DNA of 53,941 nt from Peptostreptococcus stomatis DSM 17678. Its GTDB lineage: Bacteria; Bacillota; Clostridia; Peptostreptococcales; Peptostreptococcaceae. Position numbers and translations under genes: made by a program. Below the pieces are notes generated by a model. That model saw nothing but the letters and a program-made list of their open reading frames with translations, was not told where the DNA came from and did no database searches. Positions 20,228 through 27,200 of the stretch are shown in pieces. The stretch's first letter is position 1. Each line of letters starts with the position of its first letter. The stretch covers positions 1 through 53,941 of the forward strand of contig NZ_ADGQ01000072.1 of assembly GCF_000147675.1 (NCBI RefSeq), given 5' to 3'.

Positions 20228-20310
20228 GATAAGCTCCTTTCTCGCCTAGGTCGTCCACTTAAGTCACCTAGACAAACTCCCATATCTTATTAATTGTTAT
20301 TTATATACTA

Positions 20311-21555
20311 TTATTTGTTTTCGTCTTCCCAAACAAATAATGTCTTAGCTTCTAGCATTTCATTGATTTCAGCATCTGAATAGCCAAGTTCCTTCATTAC
20401 TTCAACACCGTGTTCACCTATGAATGGTCCTCTGTTGTATGGAGTAGGTCCCATTTCCTGGTACTTAACTGGGTGCTTACAAAGGATTCTTTCTCCCTTT
20501 GGATACTGCATCTTGTAGAAACAGTCATTTGCCCAAGCCTGTTCATCTTCTAATAATTCTTCCCAAGACTTAGCTAGTGCGAATGGAATATCAGCAGCTG
20601 TAAGGATTGGTGCCCATTCTTCATAAGTCTTTTCACCAAACCTAGCCATTGCTCTGTCATATACTTCTGTTCCCAAGTTGTTAGCGATTACATTCTGAAC
20701 TGGGAAGAATCTTTCATCATTCACCATTTCATCTAATCCTAAAGCTGTGAAGAACTTCTTGAAGTATGTATTGTAGTCAGGCATACAAGTCTGAACATAC
20801 CTTCCATCCTTAGTATACCAAGCAGCATTAACTGGGTTACTAGCTTCTCTGATATTGATTGGATATGGAGTTCCATAATCCTTGTACTGGGCAGCCTGAA
20901 TCATCATACCCATGTTGAATATAGCTGATTCGAACAAACTTGTTTCAACCTTTTCACCTTCACCTGTTAATTTAGCGTGATATAAAGCAGCTAGTACACC
21001 TGCAGCAAGGTTTATACCAACATTGTGGTCACCTAGACCTGGAACAACGTTCATAGGAACATCTGACTTCTGTCTTAGATTTTCAAGATATCCACCTCTT
21101 GCGAAGAAAGCAGTGAAGTCAAATCCTGGTAGGTCTTTGTCTGGACCGTATTCACCATAACCAGTACACATAGCATATACTAGACTTGGATACTTAACCT
21201 TTAAAGTTTCATAGTCAAGACCTGCTCTCTGTAGAGCCTGAACTCTCCAGTTAGTTATAAGGATATCGGCTTCATCAAGTAGCTTGAAGAAAGCTTCCTT
21301 ACCCTTAGGATCCTTCATGTTTAGAGATATACATCTCTTATTAGCGTTTTCCAACTCCCAAGTAGTATTCTCATACATATCAAGAGGTCTACCTTCTGTT
21401 GGGGCAGTATACCTAAGCGGATCTCCCTTAGCACTTTCTACCTTTATAACATCAGCTCCTAAGTCTGCTAGGAACCTTCCTGTTGTAGCAGCTGCTATAA
21501 AGTTAGCAAGTTCAACAACTTTGACACCTTCTAATGGTTTCTTTCTTGTACTCAT
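20311..21555 (-). CDS. hadA: Class III CoA transferase (2-hydroxyacid CoA-transferase)
   Basis: A 414-residue CaiB/BaiF (class III) CoA transferase. The N-terminal LEGVKVVELANFIAAATTGRFLADLGADVIKVE is typical of the family, and Asp176 in GLGDHNVG is the catalytic aspartate that forms the acyl anhydride and CoA thioester. In the reductive Stickland pathway this enzyme (HadA or FldA) moves CoA from the saturated product acyl-CoA to the incoming (R)-2-hydroxy acid. Whether the acid is 2-hydroxyisocaproate or an aryl-lactate cannot be read from the sequence. It is the first gene of the had-acd-etf unit, behind a 395-base leader with a candidate GntR operator. Confidence 0.92.
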   Translation of the reverse strand: MSTRKKPLEGVKVVELANFIAAATTGRFLADLGADVIKVESAKGDPLRYTAPTEGRPLDMYENTTWELENANKRCISLNMKDPKGKEAFFKLLDEADILITNWRVQALQRAGLDYETLKVKYPSLVYAMCTGYGEYGPDKDLPGFDFTAFFARGGYLENLRQKSDVPMNVVPGLGDHNVGINLAAGVLAALYHAKLTGEGEKVETSLFESAIFNMGMMIQAAQYKDYGTPYPINIREASNPVNAAWYTKDGRYVQTCMPDYNTYFKKFFTALGLDEMVNDERFFPVQNVIANNLGTEVYDRAMARFGEKTYEEWAPILTAADIPFALAKSWEELLEDEQAWANDCFYKMQYPKGERILCKHPVKYQEMGPTPYNRGPFIGEHGVEVMKELGYSDAEINEMLEAKTLFVWEDENK

Positions 21556-21950
21556 TACAAATACCTCCTACTAAAATAACATTTAATGATTACCAATTAC
21601 TATTAGTCTTATAGGCATATGACCATACCCATAATCATTTTATATTTTAAATTAAATTTAAAAACAAAAGTATATATGCATGTATTTGGTCATTTTCAGC
21701 TTTAACAAGGCAAGCCTTTGCCAAACACACAAAAATTACACAAAATAAAATATTTTACACAAATCTCAAATATTTATTTTGTATATAGCATATTTCAATT
21801 TCTTTATTAAAATTATTTTAGGCAAAATGCCATATTTTTTAATTTTAGTCTACTTGTATACCAGTCATTGACAATACTTTATCATATATTTTTTACCTTG
21901 TAAACACTTTTTTAAAATAATCATGCCAGCCATTCAAATCAAATATAGGA
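21556..21950 (-). promoter_or_regulatory. hadA upstream region with candidate GntR operator
   Basis: Gene-free AT-rich region of 395 bases. TTGTATACCA at 21854-21863 (minus strand TGGTATACAA) matches the general FadR/GntR operator pattern and nearly repeats the site before the GntR gene. GGCAAAATGCC near 21822-21832 is a second short palindrome. I see no riboswitch. Confidence 0.45.
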
Positions 21951-22646
21951 CTACTTCATAAGCTTGATATAATCCTGGTCTGCACCCTTAAAATATGATA
22001 GATATTCGGGGTCTAAACTGGCTATTCCTGATACCGTATCAATATGGTTATTCATACACCTCAAGGCCCTCTCAGTATCGTTTGCCTCAATAGCCTCCAA
22101 AATACTCTTATGCTCATCTATAAGCTTACTCAACTTGTATCCTGACTTTATATATACATTCCTCCATCTACTGATATGCAATAAATGGTCATTTATAAGC
22201 GGCAAAATAGCATTGTTCTCAACACTCATTATAATATAGTTGTGGAACTCTTCATCAAGTTCCTTGAACTCTATCAAATACTCGTTCTCGTGATAGAACT
22301 TTTCCTGCTGCTTCATATTTTCTTTCATCTTAGTGATAATATCAGACTTGTCTTCCTTCTGCATAAACCTGTACAAGATTTCCTTTTCTATAGACAACCT
22401 AATCAAAAGGGCATTTCTTATGTACTCCAAATCAATATAATTGACATAAGTCCCCCTTTGAGGATATACTGTCAGAAAATTAATCTGTGCCAACCTTGCA
22501 AAAATATGCCTGATCACTGACCTTGACACATTATACTCCTCGCATATCTGATTCTCACTAATCTTGCTTCCCGGGCTTAACTTCAAACTAATTATTCTGT
22601 CCAAAATATCAGAATAAATAAAGTCTGAGGATAACATTTTCTCCAT
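21951..22646 (-). CDS. GntR-family transcriptional regulator (FadR/FCD type)
   Basis: A 231-residue regulator. An N-terminal winged helix-turn-helix covers residues about 10-70 (YSDILDRIISLKLSPGSKISENQICEEYNVSRSVIRHIFARL). It is followed by an all-helical FCD domain with the metal- or ligand-binding pattern EFHNYIIMSVENN and a C-terminal IDEHKSILEAIEANDTERALRCMNNHI stretch. FCD regulators usually sense small organic acids. Lying directly upstream of hadA on the same strand, it probably controls the had genes in response to a pathway acid. The start at MEKMLSSDF is chosen for its GGAG site. A candidate autoregulatory operator lies about 30 bases before the start. Confidence 0.9.
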   Translation of the reverse strand: MEKMLSSDFIYSDILDRIISLKLSPGSKISENQICEEYNVSRSVIRHIFARLAQINFLTVYPQRGTYVNYIDLEYIRNALLIRLSIEKEILYRFMQKEDKSDIITKMKENMKQQEKFYHENEYLIEFKELDEEFHNYIIMSVENNAILPLINDHLLHISRWRNVYIKSGYKLSKLIDEHKSILEAIEANDTERALRCMNNHIDTVSGIASLDPEYLSYFKGADQDYIKLMK

Positions 22647-22674
22647 AATATCAACTCCACACATATTTCAATAC

Positions 22675-22684
22675 TAGTATACCA
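22675..22684 (-). promoter_or_regulatory. Candidate GntR operator upstream of its own gene
   Basis: TAGTATACCA (minus strand TGGTATACTA) differs by one base from the site at 21854-21863 in front of hadA. Both contain GTATAC flanked by ACCA/TGGT on one side. Confidence 0.45.
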
Positions 22685-22833
22685 CTTTAATGGGTGACCG
22701 TCAATTTATAATTGCACCTATTTTTCTGAACTTTTAAAAGATTTTTAAAAGACAATTTTAAATGGCTTATATCAAGCTTTTCAGCCCACAAAAACATTTA
22801 TTTACAGGATAGGCCTCGTCCACCTATGTCCAC

Positions 22834-22862
22834 TTGAATATTCTTCTTAAGTATGCTATAAT
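22834..22862 (+). promoter_or_regulatory. Promoter of ssrA
   Basis: TTGAAT and TATAAT with a 17-base spacer and an extended TG upstream of the -10 box. The -10 ends 31 bases before the mature tmRNA 5' end, leaving a short precursor leader. Confidence 0.75.
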
Positions 22863-22893
22863 TAATTGATTAACTTCGTTTGGAACTATACAC

Positions 22894-23244
22894 GGGGGTG
22901 TACCGGTTTCGACGTGGGTTTTGAACTTGAGACAGCATGTCGTGTTACTCTGGGTCACGTAAAAACTGGGGGATTTAAAACAAACGCAAACGAAAACAAT
23001 TTATTAGCTGCCTAGTAGCAGCTCGTCCCTCTTAATCCTCCTGCCGATTAAGGGCTGACGCTATTTATGCAGGGAACTACTTTGGGGCTTGTCCTGACCC
23101 ATAGTGGACTAATTAGGACTGGATGATCTTGGAACCTGTCACTCGGTGCCAAGAAAGTTGAGATTTTAAAAGAGATGACTAAGCATGTAGGCGTAGCAGG
23201 GAATGGGCTTGCGGACAGGGGTTCGACTCCCCTCATCTCCACCA
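22894..23244 (+). ncRNA. ssrA: Transfer-messenger RNA (tmRNA)
   Basis: tmRNA frees stalled ribosomes with SmpB and tags the unfinished protein for proteolysis. The 5' GGGGGUG pairs with the 3' CAUCUCC (two G-U pairs) to form the acceptor stem, followed by ACCA. The T-arm (GGGG-TTCGACT-CCCC) is clear. The tag reading frame ends with codons for ANENNLLAA (22986-23012), then two TAG stops. The CCA is encoded. Its partner smpB is about 17 kb away on the other strand, whereas in many relatives ssrA follows smpB. The 3' end is repeated 558 bases downstream. Confidence 0.97.
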
Positions 23245-23338
23245 ATTAATTATTTTAAGTGGCGAATAAGTTGTAAAATGTAAAACTTTATGAGAAAATA
23301 TATAAACATGATACAAATATATAAATCTGTGGTATAAT

Positions 23339-23425
23339 ATAATCATAAAAGGATAGAAGTATATAACATCATTGTTATACACAAAAAATAAGGCCTACGT
23401 ATTCCCAGTACGTAAGCCTTTTTTC
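23339..23425 (+). ncRNA. Candidate antitoxin RNA, copy 1
   Basis: A plus-strand -10 box TATAAT (23333-23338, extended GTGG upstream) is followed about 55 bases later by a strong terminator, AGGCCTACGTA and TACGTAAGCCT with a T-run. This predicts an RNA of about 80 bases running toward the toxin gene. Its 3' end faces, and probably overlaps, the 3' end of the minus-strand toxin mRNA, the layout of type I systems. Not shown experimentally. Confidence 0.5.
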
Positions 23426-23438
23426 GTGCTAGTTGTCT

Positions 23439-23528
23439 TTATAACTTGCTATCTAGCCACTTGCAAATATAATAGGCAATTATACTTGCTATGATAGAAG
23501 TTGTTAAGGATAGAATAATATTTATCAT
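23439..23528 (-). CDS. Type I toxin-like small membrane peptide, copy 1
   Basis: A 29-residue peptide beginning MINIILSLTTSIIASIIAYY and ending in ICKWLDSKL. It is a single hydrophobic helix with a short charged tail, the build of Fst/Ldr-like and clostridial type I toxins that depolarise membranes. The ATG has an AAAGGGGG ribosome site about ten bases upstream. A plausible minus-strand promoter (TTGTTA, 18 bases, TATTAT) precedes it by about 90 bases. The convergent small RNA gene and terminator overlap its downstream end. The open frame extends further upstream, but the ribosome site favours this start. The toxin role is inferred from peptide shape and locus layout. Confidence 0.6.
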   Translation of the reverse strand: MINIILSLTTSIIASIIAYYICKWLDSKL

Positions 23529-23896
23529 TGTTATACACCCCCTTTCTGGTTGCCCAGTATGGGAAAGACAACACAAATATAATACCATGAATTCTATACA
23601 AATAACAACATTGATAGTATATGTTCTTGAATGATTATATAACATGAAAAATAACACAATTGTAACACAACTGTACGCTGTTATGACTAAAAACCACACT
23701 TTTTTTCAACTGTCCTACCCTATAAAACATTGAAATATAGCCATTATATAATTAACTATTAAAATATAATTTATGTTTTATCGTTTCCCCTCATCTCCAC
23801 CAATTAATTATTTTAAGTGGTGAATAAGTTGTAAAATATAAAACTTTATGATAAAATTCATAAACATGATACAAATATATAAATCTATGGTATAAT

Positions 23897-23980
23897 ATAA
23901 GCATAAAAGGAAATAGTAATATTTGGACATAATTGTTCACAAAAATAAGGCCTACGTACTGCAATACGTAAGCCTTTTTT
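23897..23980 (+). ncRNA. Candidate antitoxin RNA, copy 2
   Basis: Same arrangement as copy 1: TATAAT at 23891-23896 and a terminator hairpin at about 23948-23975 with a T-run. The hairpin loop and the RNA body differ from copy 1, so the two RNAs could be specific to their own toxin mRNA. Confidence 0.5.
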
Positions 23981-23994
23981 CGTGCTAGTTGTCT

Positions 23995-24084
23995 TTATAA
24001 CTTGCTATCTAGCCACTTGCAAATATAATAGGCAATTATACTTGCTATGATAGAAGTTGTTAAGGAAATAATAATATTATACAC
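23995..24084 (-). CDS. Type I toxin-like small membrane peptide, copy 2
   Basis: A 29-residue frame differing from copy 1 only at the start: it reads (GTG)YNIIIS where copy 1 reads MINIILS, and the remaining residues are identical to ICKWLDSKL. The ATG has been lost, but GTG sits in the same place behind the same AAAGGGGG site, so translation may be weaker but still possible. It is too short for standard gene callers. The minus-strand promoter (TTGTTA, 18 bases, TATTAT) is conserved. Role inferred as for copy 1. Confidence 0.5.
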   Translation of the reverse strand: MYNIIISLTTSIIASIIAYYICKWLDSKL

Positions 24085-24241
24085 AATTGTTCACCCCCTT
24101 TCTGGTTGCCCAGTATGGGAAAGACAACACAAATATAATACCATGAATCCTATATGAATAACAATATTAATAGTACGTGCTCAAATTGACAAAATTACCA
24201 TAGAAGGCAAATTAACAGAAAAAATTCTATACTCTCGAAAA

Positions 24242-24271
24242 ATCCCCTAGTAATTAAAGTTACTAGGGGAT
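24242..24271 (-). terminator. Terminator after the NEAT/CWB2 surface protein gene
   Basis: A perfect 12-base stem (ATCCCCTAGTAA with TTACTAGGGGAT) and a 6-base loop, followed by TTTTTCG on the minus strand, 19 bases after the stop codon. Confidence 0.9.
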
Positions 24272-24290
24272 AAAATTTCTTTAATAAGTC

Positions 24291-27200
24291 TTACTTATTT
24301 AAACTTGATTCTACCCAACTACTTATAGTATTCACACCACCCAACAATACAGCCTTGCTTGAATTATTATCAACCATTGACCTAACCTTTGATGGTATGC
24401 TGTCCTTTCTTACAAGTAATATCGGTGCCTGGGCCTTTTCTGTCACTGCTCCTGCTGATAATGCATCAATTGCATTATATCCATTTGATAGCATTACTGT
24501 TTTAGGATTTGAATATGATTCTTTCGCTATTTCTATAGCTGTATCAAACCTATCAGCACCTGCAATTCTCCTCTTTTTATTAGCCCTAATATTGTTAACA
24601 ATGGAATTTGGAATAGATCCACTTCCACCAACTATAAGCAACTCATTTACATTCCAAGAATCTAGCTTTGATTTTACAGATGAATCTATCTTACGACTGT
24701 TAACCAAGAGTACTGGTATATCAGACTTAGTTGCCAGACTAGATACTGTAAGTGCATCTGCAGACTTTTCACCATTTATTAATATGGCCTTATTAGATCC
24801 ACCTAGGTCTCTTACCCTTTGAGCTAGGATAGAGGCTGTTTCATACCTATTTGAACCTGATATTCTAGACACCTTATATCCAGCATCTTTTAATTTCTTT
24901 TCAACTGCTGGTGAAATTGATGAATTTCCTCCTACTATTACTATATTCTTTGCCTTCAGTCTAGAAATTTCATTCTCTACACTTGAAGGTATATCCGCTT
25001 TTGATGATAGTAGTATAGGCGCCTTGTTAATCTTTGCAAATGAAGCTGATACCAATGCATCTGCACTATTGATTCCACTCGCTAGTACAACTGTATCTGC
25101 ATTCTTGAAGTATTGCCTACTTATTAGTGCAGATGTTTCATACCTGTCTCTTCCTGATATCCTTGACTTGTTTTCATCATTAGCATTATTGTCAGTGTAC
25201 TCTTTTGCCTTTGACCAGTCAAATACTAAAATAGCATTTTGGCTACCTGCCCCCTTGCTTATCTTGTCATATGTACTAGCCTGGTTACTGCTAATAGCAT
25301 CCATAGCATCCACTGCTACTTTTACATAAATTTTATCTTCCTTTCCATTTCTGATAAATTTATACCTCTTTGGGAAGGTTCTCTGCTTGCCCTCAAGATC
25401 AGTATCCCTATATTCCTTGTCTATTATAGCTGGTCTAAGGCTTCCATTTAAACCAGTATCGTAAACGGATAGGTCCCACAAATGACCATACTTGTTAGCA
25501 AAGCTAAGCCCCTTAAAGCTTACATAGTATTCAAATTTGTTTTTAGATACTTTTACAATGATATCTTTTTCCATGGCCGGATTACCCATTGATTCTTTGT
25601 TTTCATAGGCATGCCATAACTTTGCCGGTACAGAATATATCTTAGTATCTTTATCATCATTTTTGTCAACTATTCCACCATCTAACTTACCTTTATCAAT
25701 TTTTTCATCAGTTTTAATATTGTCGTTTGGATTTGCATCGTCCTTTATGCTCAATATTGCAAAATTAAGAACCTGTGATGCACTTACTAATTCCAAATAT
25801 GTAGGATTTGATTTTCCTAATACTCCCTCAACCTTCTTAATAGCCCTTTCAAGTATTCCTTTTGAATTGCCCTTTGCTATGCCAGAATTAACCAGGTGCT
25901 TGGCAATTTCTAGATCTTTCTTTAATTGAGCCTTTGCATTTTCAATAGATTCGTCTGGTTTCGGAAGGTCAGGAGTCGGATTGCTAGGATTCGGTTCCTT
26001 TGGTATGGATGAAATATCTAGTATTAATCTAGCATTTTGTGCACCCTTCCACTTTGCTCCTGCGATATCATAAGGTGCTTGTCCTCCATTCATTATGGCG
26101 TCCATAGCATCTACTGCCACCTGTATTTTAACTAGGTCAGATAGCTTATCAAGTGTAAATTTATACTCTGCAGGGAAGTCCCTTTCTTGACCAACAATAT
26201 CCTTGTCCTTAAGAGTTTTTGATGCTTGTATTTCTGTTTTTTCACTATCAAAACCATCTTTATATATTTTTAATCCATAAAGATGTCCATAAAATTCCTT
26301 GGAACCAAAGTTTGCATGGATTCCCTTAAATTTGATAGTGTATTCATATTTACCATTGCTCTTCTTCTCTATTGTCGCTGTAGGCAGTAGGGCTGCTGAA
26401 CCCATAGAATTTTTATCCTCATAGCCATGTTTTAGCTGAACCGGAACATTCCACTTATTTGGTTGTGGTTGAGGGTTTGGATCTGGCTGAGGATTTGGTT
26501 GAGTTCCATTTACAGGTTTTAACTGCCTGTAGTCTATTACAACTGGTGCATACTGGAAGGCATCCTTTTCTGGATTCCCCTCAAATATGCCATTCATAAC
26601 ATCTACAGAAATACCTATATACCTCATTGGATTTGACTTATCGCTATCTATTGGAAGCTCTACCTTCTGTATATACTCTCTCTCTTTGCCGTCAAAACCT
26701 TTGATTTTTTCTTTTTTAATAATATTTGGATTCTTAGGTTCACCTAAATCAGATTCTCTATTCACCTTGCTTTTAGGTTCAAAATACTGTAATTTAATCA
26801 CCCTACCAGTATCTGAACCAATTGTGACACCTTTTAAATCAAAAATCAAACTTTGTTTTCCAGAAGCCACTTTTAATATAGCCAGTCCTTCTATTGCTGC
26901 ATTACCCATTGAGGTATCATTATTACGATTGAAATGCCTTAACTGAATTGGTACTTCGTACTCACCATCAGCTAAATTTTCTGGTTGCTTTGCAAAATCG
27001 GTAGCAATCATTTTTAAATCATTGACTGCAGCCTTAAGTTTTTTAATTGCGACCTTTTTTTCTTCATCACTGGCATCTAGCTTGGATTCAGCATCTTTTA
27101 TGGCTAAATCCAAAGCTTTTATTGAATCAGTAGTTTTTAATACCCTTGTTACCGGTGATTTAGCATTTGTAAGTTCTTCTAAAAGTTCTAACTTATAACT

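Larger units (their letters stand above)
23228..23619. repeat. Direct repeat copy 1 (ssrA 3' end plus type I TA unit)
   Basis: About 392 bases starting with the last 17 bases of ssrA, then a plus-strand antitoxin-type RNA gene, its terminator, and a minus-strand toxin peptide with its promoter. It is repeated with high identity at 23786-24175. Confidence 0.85.
23786..24175. repeat. Direct repeat copy 2 (ssrA 3' end plus type I TA unit)
   Basis: Second copy of the 23228-23619 unit with a period of 558 bases. It begins with the same 17 bases as the ssrA 3' end (TCCCCTCATCTCCACCA) although no tmRNA precedes it. Differences from copy 1 cluster in the loop of the terminator and around the toxin start. 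The 166 bases between the copies hold no gene that I can see. Confidence 0.85.

Noticed and set aside
23048-23245. Minus-strand open frame of 65 codons
   Set aside because: It lies entirely antisense within the tmRNA gene and has no ribosome site; it is a by-product of the RNA sequence.
23228-24175. CRISPR array
   Set aside because: There are only two long repeats with a 558-base period and internal genes, no short regular repeats and no cas genes. No other array is visible in the window.
22894-24290. Prophage or large genomic island integrated at ssrA
   Set aside because: The 3' end of ssrA is repeated, which suggests integration, but no integrase or phage gene lies between the copies or nearby; only the small toxin-antitoxin-like units are present.
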